Positions 36,059-43,726 of a stretch of 43,726 nucleotides of DNA are shown in pieces. The position numbers and the translations under genes were made by a program. Position 1 is the stretch's first letter, and the number at the start of each line of letters is the position of its first letter. The notes beneath the pieces were generated by a model that did no database searches, had not been told where the DNA came from, and worked only from the letters and a program-made list of their open reading frames with translations. This DNA comes from a virus. The stretch covers positions 1-43,726 of the IMG/VR virus record IMGVR_UViG_3300010885_013336; one strand, given 5' to 3'.

Positions 36059-37740
36059 TATAGTCTTGCCCCGCTGGGAACGCCTTGATAAGCTCTATTT
36101 GTACTATTATTATTTCCAGTTATTGCACCTAGTATGCTAGTATTGGTTGCATTAACTGCCTGTTGCCCTTCGTTAGGAGGTGCGGTACTAGGAGGAACCG
36201 ATGTTGAATTAGTTGTTTCAGGATCGGCTTGTACTTCAGCTCCAGGAAACTTAGTTGCATAATTAGCAGCATTTTGTTTAGCAGCTTCTTGCATTCCTCT
36301 TCTATTAAGATGCAATACTTGAGTAAATTGGCCTCGACTAAAAGTATTTGTAACAGTGTTAACTTTAAATAATCCAGAATAATTTAATAGTATTTTTGAA
36401 TCTGCAAAATCATACATTCCAGTGCTTTGATTAATATCAATCGGAGTTCTAAAATTAACTACTATATCAACTTCACCAGTTTGATAATCTACCGAGCCAT
36501 TATCATTCATATTTGTTAGACCGGTAGTAGTAGGAGCAGAATAATTTCCTAGGCCACTATCACCAATATAATATGGATCACCAATTATCTTTAAATCAAC
36601 AGTTAACATGTCAGCACCTTCAGTAACTGCTTCATAAAATTGTCTTGCTACTCGAGTTTCAACTGTTTCTGAGCCTCCGCCACCATGTCTATCTGAACTT
36701 GTTATAGTTCCTACCGGTAATGTTTTAGTTCCAGTAGATCCAGTTACAGGATTTTTTTGTCCTTCTAGCGGTGGTGTTTCAACATTGGCCCCATCTACAT
36801 TACTGTTATTAGCCTGTTCTTTAACGTCTTGAGATTGACTGTTATTTCCAGCTGTGAACTTTGTAAAGAATCCGGCCTTAATATCAATGCTAAAATCTAT
36901 AACATCTAAATTTTTACCAGTGTATATATAATTGTATTCTTTAATTGCTTGCTTTTTTAAATTATCAAATCCCGGAGCAGGTGTATTTGCCGGCATAAAC
37001 TTTCCAGAATGTACACGATAAGGAACAACCCTATAGACTATCAGTCTAGGCTTAGTTCCAGTCTTGGTATAGTTTGCTTCACTGGATATTTGATAAAATT
37101 CAGTGTCAATTCGCCACCAAGGTATCATACCATTACTGTCGATCTGTTCTTTTTTCAGTGCTTGTCTAGCATAATCGCTTTGAATAATAACTTGATTAAT
37201 TGCATTGACTATATCACTACTTTGTTTAAACTGTAGGTTACCTACGCTGACGTCGGGCGTGATAGGAAGCCAAGTACTAGTTTTTTCATCGTATGCTTGT
37301 TCTTCTTTAGCATAAGGAGTATCACCTTTTTTCACAGTACTATATCCCATACTCGATGCGCCAATAGCATTACAATTAGTAGTTTCTTGAACCAAATTAG
37401 TCACTGAACCGATGTTTGTTTCAACGACTCCTAACTTTTGAAATAATGTATTTTCGTTTGCGCTAACACTAGGGTTTGCTGTGGCTGTTGACGAACTTTC
37501 TTTCTGATTTGATCCAGAATTAGAAGTCGAAGAAGAACTGGCAATATCTGTTGGAAACAAAATAACTATTTGATCTGCAACATTTACCGAACCATCTTTT
37601 ACCTGCAATTGTTGGTAATCGTTTAATACTTTTTGAAGACTATTTTCGCCTGTTTGTAAAACTTCTTGGACGGTTTTTCCTTTAATGCCAACATCAGATT
37701 TAAGTTTAGTATATCTATCTGAGTGCGCCCATCGTTCCAT
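36058..37740 (-). CDS. Baseplate hub protein, C-terminal fragment (downstream of a frameshift), 560 aa
   Basis: This frame continues the preceding gene after an apparent single-base frame change. From its start, WAHSDRYTKLKSDVGIKGKT and VQEVLQTGENSLQKVLNDYQ look like the direct continuation of the N-terminal fragment, while that fragment's own last 36 residues look like noise. Later parts include a domain with IIGDPYYIGDSG near residue 390 and VDIVVNFRTPIDINQSTGMY followed by FKVNTVTNTFSRGQFTQVLHL near 430-480, typical of hub proteins of the gp27/gpD type. The end is Asn-, Thr- and Ser-rich. The nominal ATG at 37740 has no Shine-Dalgarno and lies 15 bases after an in-frame TAG. Joined, the protein would be about 819 residues. 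Confidence 0.7.
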   Translation of the reverse strand: MERWAHSDRYTKLKSDVGIKGKTVQEVLQTGENSLQKVLNDYQQLQVKDGSVNVADQIVILFPTDIASSSSTSNSGSNQKESSSTATANPSVSANENTLFQKLGVVETNIGSVTNLVQETTNCNAIGASSMGYSTVKKGDTPYAKEEQAYDEKTSTWLPITPDVSVGNLQFKQSSDIVNAINQVIIQSDYARQALKKEQIDSNGMIPWWRIDTEFYQISSEANYTKTGTKPRLIVYRVVPYRVHSGKFMPANTPAPGFDNLKKQAIKEYNYIYTGKNLDVIDFSIDIKAGFFTKFTAGNNSQSQDVKEQANNSNVDGANVETPPLEGQKNPVTGSTGTKTLPVGTITSSDRHGGGGSETVETRVARQFYEAVTEGADMLTVDLKIIGDPYYIGDSGLGNYSAPTTTGLTNMNDNGSVDYQTGEVDIVVNFRTPIDINQSTGMYDFADSKILLNYSGLFKVNTVTNTFSRGQFTQVLHLNRRGMQEAAKQNAANYATKFPGAEVQADPETTNSTSVPPSTAPPNEGQQAVNATNTSILGAITGNNNSTNRAYQGVPSGARL

Positions 37741-37752
37741 GCTATGGCACTA
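37623..37752 (-). other. Frameshift window in the baseplate hub gene
   Basis: The upstream frame can only be left between an in-frame TAG of the downstream frame (37750-37752) and the TAA of the upstream frame (37623-37625). Protein continuity places the change near codon 261 (TGG AAC GAT GGG), where one extra base would give WN then RWAHSD. No canonical X_XXY_YYZ slippery heptamer is present in the right phase; the closest, C-AAA-AAG near 37630, is too far downstream. A one-base deletion, real or from sequencing, is the simplest reading. Confidence 0.6.
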
Positions 37753-38516
37753 ATTTTATAAGTAGCGCCTTTACCGGTTACGTGCATTTCAATAGTCTGT
37801 AATTTAATAGGTATGTATTTTTTCAGTTGAGGTAAATCTATTACTTCATTTTGTTCAGTGAACCCTTTAAATTCAATTGTGAATAAAAACGGAGTTTCTA
37901 TATATCCATTATGGCCAGCACGTTCAGACGTAACTGCAAGCGATTGCATGAACATCCCCATTGAATACGGTTCAGTTATTTCAAAATCCATGGTAGTAGC
38001 ACTGGTATTCTGCGTAGTCTTATCCCACCCCATGATACTATTCATGGTAAAATTATCAATGAAAAAATCAAACTGTCCGTATTCTGTTTGCACTCTGTTA
38101 AAAGGATCGCCGTTACCACTTTTACAAATAATAGTTTTAGGACCAGTGGCTCTATAAGTAGTATCGGGAAAATTTATTTCTTGATCACTTAGTGCGGCCA
38201 GTGTAAAAATGTAATTATAGCTGGCGAACACACCGAGCACATTTGGATATGGCGGCTGTGTATCTATCGACGTTGTTGCTGCTCGCATCGAAGGTGCTTT
38301 TAACAACTGGCCAATATCAATATTAAAAGCGCCAAGCGGGTCTTTTATTAGATTAGAAACTTGTCCCACTACTTTATTTGCTGCTACCTGTAGTTGACTA
38401 GCTGTCTGGGGTATAGAAGCAGCTAAATCTTTTGCTAACCCTGTATTACTAAGTTTGTTAGTGACTGCTGTAACTGCATTAGTGGCAGTTTCTTTTACAT
38501 CAAAACTATATGCCAT
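37623..38516 (-). CDS. Baseplate hub / tube initiator type protein, N-terminal fragment, 297 aa
   Basis: After a helical Ala- and Thr-rich N-terminus (residues 1-65) comes a conserved domain: NVLGVFASYNYIFTLAALSD, KTIICKSGNGDPFNRVQTEY, FDFFIDNFTMNSIMGW, FEITEPYSMGMFMQSLAV, and TPFLFTIEFKGFTE, then KGATYKISAIAWN at 249-261. From residue 262 the reading turns low in complexity and Lys-rich to a stop at 37623, while the overlapping -1 frame carries family-like sequence. So residues 1-261 are probably the true N-terminal third of one long hub protein. It is placed between gp53 and gp5, where T4-like phages carry hub and tube-initiator genes. A T4 gp54-like identity for this half is possible. Confidence 0.7.
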   Translation of the reverse strand: MAYSFDVKETATNAVTAVTNKLSNTGLAKDLAASIPQTASQLQVAANKVVGQVSNLIKDPLGAFNIDIGQLLKAPSMRAATTSIDTQPPYPNVLGVFASYNYIFTLAALSDQEINFPDTTYRATGPKTIICKSGNGDPFNRVQTEYGQFDFFIDNFTMNSIMGWDKTTQNTSATTMDFEITEPYSMGMFMQSLAVTSERAGHNGYIETPFLFTIEFKGFTEQNEVIDLPQLKKYIPIKLQTIEMHVTGKGATYKISAIAWNDGRTQIDILNLNLMLALKEKPSKKFYKQAKIVFKKY

Positions 38517-38517
38517 A

Positions 38518-38817
38518 TTATAATCCTAGAATTGTTTTCAAACTATTTCCTTTAGGAATATAAATTTGTGTACCGGGTATAAAATCAAATACAGGATCTT
38601 GTATAACATCTAAATTTCTCTGTGTAAATACCCACCACAAGGCGGCATCACCGTACAAGTCGTGTGCCAATAAATCTGGTCTATATGTATACTGAGGTTC
38701 TATCGTATAAAGAAAATCATCAGATTCTGCTGATACAGTACGAATAGATAAGACATCTAAGTAGTCATCTTTAATTGTAGTAGAGAACCACGGACTTTTT
38801 GCTGTGTATTTTGCCAT
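38518..38817 (-). CDS. gp53: Baseplate wedge protein gp53-like, 99 aa
   Basis: This small protein has the gp53 pattern: SPWFSTTIKDDYLDVLSIR at the N-terminus, then DDFLYTIEPQYTYRPDLLAHDLYGDAALWWVF, with the strongly conserved Y..RPDLLA.DLYG...LWWVF core. QRNLDVIQDPVFDFIPGTQI follows, then YIPKGNSL, a LysM-like ending as in T4 gp53. gp53 completes the wedge and promotes joining of wedges round the hub. T4 gp53 is about twice this length; the short form is usual in aquatic relatives. Its start overlaps the gp48 stop as TAATG. Confidence 0.88.
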   Translation of the reverse strand: MAKYTAKSPWFSTTIKDDYLDVLSIRTVSAESDDFLYTIEPQYTYRPDLLAHDLYGDAALWWVFTQRNLDVIQDPVFDFIPGTQIYIPKGNSLKTILGL

Positions 38818-39803
38818 TATACGTATCCTGCGCCCGAACTTGTCATGTAATCACCGTTGACAAATTTTTGTAAGCTGAATGTTCTAACACTTTCTCTACT
38901 ATAAGCAGTCTGTAGGCCAATAGTAAAACTACTCTTAGTTGGTACATGACTGCCGCCAGTTGCGCCACCTGTGGAAGACTGTGCCGCAGTTAACAGAGAT
39001 GATCCTGCACCAAGTATTGCCCCCAATGCTTGACCGCCGGGTATTTGGTTGGCCAGCCCAGCTGCTGCGCCTAAAACACCTCCTGCGCCACCAGCAGCCG
39101 AGGTTGTTGAAATATAATCTGAAACTGCATCTAAACTAACACTAAAATTTGTAACTACTACAGGTACATTTTTAAAAACATATTCTCCATAGCCATTTAA
39201 ACTAAGAATAGGAGGAGGATTTCCTGCTGGGCTAGAGTCTCCGCTAAACATCTTTGTTGCAGCTCTTAAAAAATGCACTGCTGCTATCCAATACTGTGCC
39301 TGTACTGCATCTTCAACAAAGAACGGAGCAGTAATTGTTATTGCATCAGGTGCACTGTTCTGATATGTGTGGAATGGATAGTTATTATGCACAGGATCTA
39401 TTGTGCTATACTTGGCACTAGAACCAATATTAATAGAAGGTGTATAAGGGAATACTAAGCCTCCGGCAGATTTTAATGGTGCAAATATACTGCTAGAATC
39501 AAATATTGTACCCCCGGGTATGCTTAATCTTACACGCCAGTCTGAGTTGGCATCAGATCCACCGAATTGTGCAGCAGAGTTTAATAAATTTCCAATCATA
39601 TTACCGCCAGCAGGAAGATTAACACTTCGAATCTTACTGAGTAGATTAGCAGGGTTGGCTAAATTATTAAGTGCTGAGCTTAGTTGCATACCCATGCTCG
39701 ATGATGAACCTAGTTGTCCGAATGATGCAACAGCATCTGATCCAGCTGATTGGGCCTTACTTACTATTGTACCTACACTTGCTCCTACGTCAAAAGCTGC
39801 CAT
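38817..39803 (-). CDS. gp48: Baseplate tail-tube cap protein gp48-like, 328 aa
   Basis: The middle of this protein matches the gp48 type: DWRVRLSIPGG, LVFPYTPSINIGSSAKYSTI, NNYPFHTYQNSAPDAITITA, AQYWIAAVHFLRAATKMFSG, PPPILSLNGYGEYVFKNVPV and a DYISTT turn. A Gly- and Ala-rich segment (residues about 235-285) and SRESVRTFSLQKFVNGDYMT close it. gp48 sits on the hub and nucleates the tail tube. The N-terminus is Ala- and Ser-rich and probably helical. It is first in the late structural block; AGGAGA lies seven bases before the ATG and an AATAAATA late box 19 bases upstream. Confidence 0.85.
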   Translation of the reverse strand: MAAFDVGASVGTIVSKAQSAGSDAVASFGQLGSSSSMGMQLSSALNNLANPANLLSKIRSVNLPAGGNMIGNLLNSAAQFGGSDANSDWRVRLSIPGGTIFDSSSIFAPLKSAGGLVFPYTPSINIGSSAKYSTIDPVHNNYPFHTYQNSAPDAITITAPFFVEDAVQAQYWIAAVHFLRAATKMFSGDSSPAGNPPPILSLNGYGEYVFKNVPVVVTNFSVSLDAVSDYISTTSAAGGAGGVLGAAAGLANQIPGGQALGAILGAGSSLLTAAQSSTGGATGGSHVPTKSSFTIGLQTAYSRESVRTFSLQKFVNGDYMTSSGAGYV

Positions 39804-39822
39804 TTGAGTATCTCCTATACTC

Positions 39823-39830
39823 TATTTATT
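39823..39830 (-). promoter_or_regulatory. Late-promoter-like box AATAAATA before gp48
   Basis: AATAAATA on the - strand lies 19 bases before the gp48 ATG; a T4-type start six bases downstream would place AGGAGA at the very beginning of the transcript. It shares base 39830 with the -35 element of the divergent gp55 promoter. Confidence 0.55.
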
Positions 39831-39858
39831 TGACAAAATTATCTGAGTAGTTTATAAT
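39830..39858 (+). promoter_or_regulatory. Consensus sigma70 promoter of the gp55-gp47-gp46 operon
   Basis: TTGACA at 39830-39835 and TATAAT at 39853-39858 are both perfect, with the ideal 17-base spacer. Transcription should start near 39865, just before GAGGA and the ATG at 39880. This fits early reading by unmodified host polymerase carrying the housekeeping sigma factor. Confidence 0.85.
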
Positions 39859-39879
39859 ACTACATGAGGATCGCATAGA

Positions 39880-40704
39880 ATGACAAAAGTCAATTACCTA
39901 AATAATAAAGATATATTAGAAGAAATACATCGTTCAAAAAATAGCTATTCAACCTATTTAAAACCCGAGTATAGCCGTTATGATTTAATTTTGCCCAGCG
40001 TAGATAAGATCAATATACGCACAATAGCAGAAGCTAAACGGGCAAGGGCTAAACGACTTGGACACCAAGAGTATGACCGGCGCAAAACTGCCGGAGAAAA
40101 GGTCAAGCAAGCAGACTGCGAAGTTGATTATAAGAAAATTGCTAAAACTGAGGTAGTTTTTCGAATTATGACCTTTGAGCACATCCCGTTAAACACTGTT
40201 AGAAAGCGTAATCCAAAGACTATAGCTGACGGAAGAGATAAAGTTAACTTCCCCCCGTATCAACATTGGAAATTTAACGATGAAGATCAACTAGTCTGTG
40301 TGGGCAAAAGCCATTGGAAGGGTGATTTAGACACCGGTGCCTTTAATAAAGATCACGGGCAGATAACAAATACTCTGGCCCGTATGTTTATTAAACTATG
40401 CGAACGCTATGCTACCCGCGGAAATGTTAGAGGATACACATATAATGACGAAATGCGGGGACAAGCTATTTTACAACTAACACAAATTGGTCTACAATTT
40501 GATGAATCAAAGTCTGATAATCCGTTTGCCTATTATACTGCCGCTGTCACTAACAGTTTCGTAAGAATTATTAACATAGAAAAACGTAATCAAAGTATTA
40601 GAGATGATATTTTAGAAATTAATGGTATGAATCCCAGCTACTCTAGAACCAACAGTGGAGAGTATGCAGCTGGATTGAATAGATTTAACGAAGGTACTGA
40701 ATGA
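39880..40704 (+). CDS. gp55: Late-transcription sigma factor gp55-like, 274 aa
   Basis: gp55 replaces the host sigma factor on RNA polymerase and directs it to TATAAATA-type late promoters. The C-terminal half matches the phage late sigma family: VGKSHWKGDLDTG, HGQITNTLARMFIKLCERYA, then RGYTYNDEMRGQAILQLTQI, GLQFDESKSDNPFAYYTAAV and FVRIINIEKRNQSIRDDIL (residues about 145-250), equivalent to the sigma region 2 helices. The first 85 residues are basic and form an extension not found in the 185-aa T4 protein. Near residue 93, VVFRIMTFEHIPLNTVRKR is typical of aquatic T4-like versions. Shine-Dalgarno GAGGA precedes the ATG; the stop overlaps gp47 (ATGA). Confidence 0.85.
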   Translation: MTKVNYLNNKDILEEIHRSKNSYSTYLKPEYSRYDLILPSVDKINIRTIAEAKRARAKRLGHQEYDRRKTAGEKVKQADCEVDYKKIAKTEVVFRIMTFEHIPLNTVRKRNPKTIADGRDKVNFPPYQHWKFNDEDQLVCVGKSHWKGDLDTGAFNKDHGQITNTLARMFIKLCERYATRGNVRGYTYNDEMRGQAILQLTQIGLQFDESKSDNPFAYYTAAVTNSFVRIINIEKRNQSIRDDILEINGMNPSYSRTNSGEYAAGLNRFNEGTE

Positions 40705-41711
40705 GTTTATTCAAAAAAATTGCCTGTTTCACAGACATACACTTTGGTCTTAAGAGTAACAGTCATACACACAATCAAGATTGTTTAGATTTTGTAGATT
40801 GGTATATTGCCAAGGCCAAAGAGCAAGGCTGTGATACTGGAATCTTTATGGGAGACTGGCATCATAATCGTAATAGTCTTAATATTACTACCATGGATTA
40901 CAGTCTAAGGGCGTTAGAAAGGCTGGGTCAAGCGTTTGATCAGTTTTATTTCTTTCCAGGCAACCATGATTTGTATTATAAAGACAAACGAGACATTCAT
41001 TCTGTAGAGTTTGGCAAGTATATTCCAGGCGTTACTGTTGTTCATGAACCTACAACCGTAGGTGATGTATTACTTTGCCCGTGGTTAGTTGGTGATGAGT
41101 GGCGTAAAGTAGAAAAGTCAAAGGCAAGATATTGTTTTGGGCACTTTGAATTGCCCCTGTTCTACATGAATGCCATGGTGCAAATGCCAGATCACGGTGA
41201 GATACAACTTAAACATTTTAAAAACTTTGAACTAGGCTTTAGCGGACACTTCCATAAACGCCAGCAAAGAGAAAATGTTGTCTACATTGGTAATGCTTTC
41301 CCCCACAACTATGCAGATGCATGGGATGACGAGCGGGGCATGATGGTATTAGAATGGGGCAGTAAGCCTGAATACTTCACTTGGGACGATCAACCTAAGT
41401 TTAGAACTATTAAACTTAGCGAACTAATTGATGGTGCAGATACTATAATTAAATCTAAAATGCACTTCCGTGTAACATTAGATATTGATATTAGCTATGA
41501 AGAGGCAAGTTTTATCAAAGAAACTTTTATGAAAGACTATGATATCCGTGAGCTAACCCTAGTTCCCGAGAAGAAAGATGTTGAAGTTAACACTAATATT
41601 GATATCCAAGCCTTTGAAAGTGTTGATGAGATCGTTAGTAAACAGATTATCAACATACAAAGTGAACAATTTAAAGCCAATACACTATTGGCCATTTACA
41701 ATAGCCTATGA
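40701..41711 (+). CDS. gp47: Recombination nuclease subunit gp47 (SbcD/Mre11-like), 336 aa
   Basis: This is a calcineurin-like phosphoesterase of the Mre11/SbcD type that resects DNA ends together with gp46. The metal-binding motifs are in order: TDIHFG (Asp12, His14), GDWHHN (Asp52, His54), GNHD (87-90), GHFELP, and GHFHKR (the last His pair). The length equals T4 gp47 (about 339 aa). Both ends overlap neighbours as ATGA, so gp55, gp47 and gp46 are translationally coupled. The complex drives recombination-dependent replication and repair in T4-like phages. Confidence 0.95.
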   Translation: MSLFKKIACFTDIHFGLKSNSHTHNQDCLDFVDWYIAKAKEQGCDTGIFMGDWHHNRNSLNITTMDYSLRALERLGQAFDQFYFFPGNHDLYYKDKRDIHSVEFGKYIPGVTVVHEPTTVGDVLLCPWLVGDEWRKVEKSKARYCFGHFELPLFYMNAMVQMPDHGEIQLKHFKNFELGFSGHFHKRQQRENVVYIGNAFPHNYADAWDDERGMMVLEWGSKPEYFTWDDQPKFRTIKLSELIDGADTIIKSKMHFRVTLDIDISYEEASFIKETFMKDYDIRELTLVPEKKDVEVNTNIDIQAFESVDEIVSKQIINIQSEQFKANTLLAIYNSL

Positions 41712-43492
41712 TTCGTATTAAAGATTTAACCGTAAAGAACTTTATGAGTGTGGGTAACCAGACTCAAGCAGTGAACTTTTGTCGAGAACAACTAACTCTT
41801 GTCTTAGGTGAGAACTTAGATCAAGGAGGAGACGACAGTGGAAGCCGTAACGGTACAGGTAAGACTACAATTATCAACGCACTGAGCTTTGCACTCTTTG
41901 GTCAAGCACTGACTAACATTAAAAAAGACAATTTGATCAATAAGATCAATGTTAAAAACATGTTGGTCACGCTGACATTTGAAAAAGACGGGCAAGAATA
42001 TCGAATTGAACGTGGTCGTAAACCTAATATTTTAAGATTCTTTGTTAACGATCAAGAGCAGGCCAACGAAGAAACAGACGATGCACAAGGCGACATGCGT
42101 GAAACGCAGAAAGACTTAGATGATATCCTGGGCATGAGCCACGATATGTTTAAACATATTGTTGCGCTTAACACCTATACTGAGCCGTTTTTATCCATGA
42201 AGGCAGGCGAGCAGCGTGAAATTATTGAGCAGTTGCTGGGCATTACCTTGCTATCTGAGAAAGCAGAATCTCTTAAAGAACTTATTAAGACTACTAAAGA
42301 TGATATTATACAAGAAACTGCACAGATAGAAGCTACAAAAAAAGCAAATGAAAAAATTGAAGAAGGTATAGCAGGTTTAAAACGCAGACAAGACCTATGG
42401 TTGAGGAAGCGTCAGGAAGATATTGAATCGTTAGCCCTACAATGGTCTGAATTAAATCAATTAGATATAATAACAGAATTACAGGCACACAAAGATCTAA
42501 CTGCTTACAATCAAAAGCGTAAAACAATTGACGATCTTAACAAACTTATTGCTCGATGTGTTGCAGATGAAGCAAAAGAAACTAAACAATGTGAAAAACT
42601 TAAAAAAGAAATTGCCGACTTAGAAGATCATAAGTGTTATGCCTGTGGGCAAGAGCTCCACGACAGCAAACATGAAGAAGTTTTAGATTCTAAAAAGAAA
42701 GCACTGCAAGAAGCAGCACTACAGGCATTGTCTACTAACACTCAGTACATAGAAAATACTGATGCACTTACGGCGTTGGGCGAGCTTGGTCTTCAACCTA
42801 CAGTATTTTATAGTCGAGAAGAAGATGCTATCAATCATAGAAATACAATTCAAAATCTTGAACAGCAGATAACTGCTAGAGAATCTGACGAGGATCCGTA
42901 TCAAGAACAAATTGACGAACTAAGTGAGACTGCCCTACAAGAAATTCTTTGGGACAAAGTAAATGACTTGAATAATCTTAAAGAGCATCAAGAATTTCTA
43001 CTAAAGTTGCTGACCAGTAAAGATAGTTTTATTCGTAAAAAGATTATTGATCAAAATTTGGCCTATCTAAACAACCGGCTAACATTCTATCTTGACAAGA
43101 TGGGTTTGCCACATAGTGTAACATTCTTGAATGATCTCACTGTGGAAATTACACAGCTTGGACAAGATTTAGACTTTGATAACTTGTCCAGAGGTGAACG
43201 CAACAGACTTATCCTAGGATTAAGCTGGAGTTTCCGTGATGTATGGGAAAGTCTATATCAAAATATTAACCTGCTGTTCATCGACGAACTTATAGACAAC
43301 GGTTTAGATGCCAGCGGAGTTGAAAGTGCCCTGGCAGTCTTAAAGAAAATGGCACGTGAACGCAACAAAAACATATATTTGATCAGTCACAAGGATGAAC
43401 TGATTGGCAGAGTAAACAATGTTCTTAAAGTAATTAAAGAAAATGGATTTACCAGCTACGAGCATGATCTTGAAGTAACAGATGAGCAGTAA
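41708..43492 (+). CDS. gp46: Recombination nuclease subunit gp46 (SbcC/Rad50-like), 594 aa
   Basis: This is the ATPase partner of gp47. The Walker A motif GSRNGTGKT is at 45-53, the zinc hook CYAC (Cys310, Cys313) with GQEL lies in the middle of the coiled-coil part, the ABC signature LSRGE is at 493-497, and Walker B LLFIDE is at 522-527 followed by NGLD. The D-loop and switch histidine region LISHKDEL complete the set. The length is close to T4 gp46 (560 aa). The coiled coil is about 350 residues, shorter than in cellular Rad50. All key residues look intact. Confidence 0.95.
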   Translation: MIRIKDLTVKNFMSVGNQTQAVNFCREQLTLVLGENLDQGGDDSGSRNGTGKTTIINALSFALFGQALTNIKKDNLINKINVKNMLVTLTFEKDGQEYRIERGRKPNILRFFVNDQEQANEETDDAQGDMRETQKDLDDILGMSHDMFKHIVALNTYTEPFLSMKAGEQREIIEQLLGITLLSEKAESLKELIKTTKDDIIQETAQIEATKKANEKIEEGIAGLKRRQDLWLRKRQEDIESLALQWSELNQLDIITELQAHKDLTAYNQKRKTIDDLNKLIARCVADEAKETKQCEKLKKEIADLEDHKCYACGQELHDSKHEEVLDSKKKALQEAALQALSTNTQYIENTDALTALGELGLQPTVFYSREEDAINHRNTIQNLEQQITARESDEDPYQEQIDELSETALQEILWDKVNDLNNLKEHQEFLLKLLTSKDSFIRKKIIDQNLAYLNNRLTFYLDKMGLPHSVTFLNDLTVEITQLGQDLDFDNLSRGERNRLILGLSWSFRDVWESLYQNINLLFIDELIDNGLDASGVESALAVLKKMARERNKNIYLISHKDELIGRVNNVLKVIKENGFTSYEHDLEVTDEQ

Positions 43493-43726
43493 GCATGACG
43501 ACATCATGAGTGCGTTTCGAACATACTTCGAGGCAAACCAAAAGTGGGAAGTAGAAAGGACCAAGCGGTCTTCTATACAACTACGACAAAGTCTCAGCAG
43601 GATTAGAGAATTATGTTCAGATCAACGTGTAATTGTACGTGAATGGGCAAGGATTAAAGAGGCAGAACTAGCAGAAAGAGAAGCAAATCGGCAAGCTCAG
43701 AAGAGACAGCAAGCAGAGGACAGTGA
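43482..43726 (+). CDS. Partial basic hypothetical protein after gp46 (3' end outside window)
   Basis: An open frame begins at the ATG at 43482, overlapping the gp46 stop by 11 bases, and is still open at the end of the window (81 codons seen). The sequence is highly charged and helical: WEVERTKRSSIQLRQSLSRI, then VREWARIKEAELAEREANR. Short charged helical proteins at this place after gp46 occur in aquatic T4-like phages and are unnamed. A later in-frame ATG at 43506 is an alternative start; neither has a strong Shine-Dalgarno. Nucleic acid binding is possible from the charge but not shown. Confidence 0.55.
   Translation, partial: MSSKHDDIMSAFRTYFEANQKWEVERTKRSSIQLRQSLSRIRELCSDQRVIVREWARIKEAELAEREANRQAQKRQQAEDS

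Noticed and set aside
37626-37640. Programmed -1 slip at C-AAA-AAG in the hub gene
   Set aside because: The heptamer does not fit X_XXY_YYZ (first base is C), and slipping there would leave about 30 noise-like residues before the family-like frame resumes.
38939-39807. Short + strand open frames opposite gp48
   Set aside because: Antisense shadows of a recognised gene, with no ribosome binding site or family-like sequence.
1-43726. tRNA genes, CRISPR arrays, integrase or transposase genes
   Set aside because: I looked in the gaps and at repeat structure and saw none; the gaps are all under 80 bases.

Overview
The window is part of the genome of a contractile-tailed phage of the T4 superfamily. 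It is AT-rich, very tightly packed, and carries T4-type baseplate genes (gp48-, gp53-, gp5-, gp25- and gp6-like), a gp55-type late sigma factor, a gp46/gp47 recombination nuclease pair and a phage thyX. The style (ThyX, a large gp6, a giant structural protein, small conserved genes known from aquatic T4-like phages) suggests an aquatic bacterial host, but nothing seen here fixes the host. I saw no tRNA, rRNA, CRISPR array, integrase or insertion sequence, and no gene-free stretch of 300 bases or more.

Region 1 (1-3052, + strand) is a compact run of early or middle-type genes with overlapping or abutting ends: the C-terminus of a VWA-like putative metallopeptidase, a probable SAM-dependent methyltransferase, four small conserved proteins of unknown function, and thymidylate synthase ThyX. 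Region 2 (3003-7646, - strand) is a six-gene, translationally coupled cassette: an unknown 115-aa protein, two related glycosyltransferases (GT8-like look), an unknown 213-aa protein, and two further related glycosyltransferases of another family. It converges on thyX with a 50-bp overlap. A strong inverted repeat lies at its upstream end and holds the ribosome binding site of its first gene.

Region 3 (7707-39803, - strand) is the late structural region. In transcription order it holds the gp48-like tube cap, gp53, a baseplate hub gene apparently split by a frameshift, the gp5-like spike, gp25, a large gp6, a giant 5136-residue protein in the gp7 position, a 202-aa structural protein in the gp8 position, three paralogous fibre/collar proteins with a shared N-terminal module, and a Ser/Thr/Ala-rich 338-aa structural protein. 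Four NATAAATA boxes resembling the T4 late promoter (TATAAATA) lie 18-21 bases before start codons and divide the region into probable late transcription units.

Region 4 (39880-43726, + strand) diverges from the structural block. A perfect sigma70-type promoter (TTGACA, 17 bases, TATAAT) precedes gp55, gp47 and gp46, which overlap by ATGA junctions, and then a partial basic protein that runs off the window. The expected logic is that the host polymerase reads gp55 early; gp55 then directs polymerase to the late boxes, one of which abuts and shares a base with the -35 element of the gp55 promoter on the opposite strand. The most unusual items are the giant modular protein (carbohydrate-binding-like modules, an FG-GAP-like propeller and surface-type repeats), the broken hub frame, the glycosyltransferase cassette beside the fibre genes, and the early/late promoter pair.
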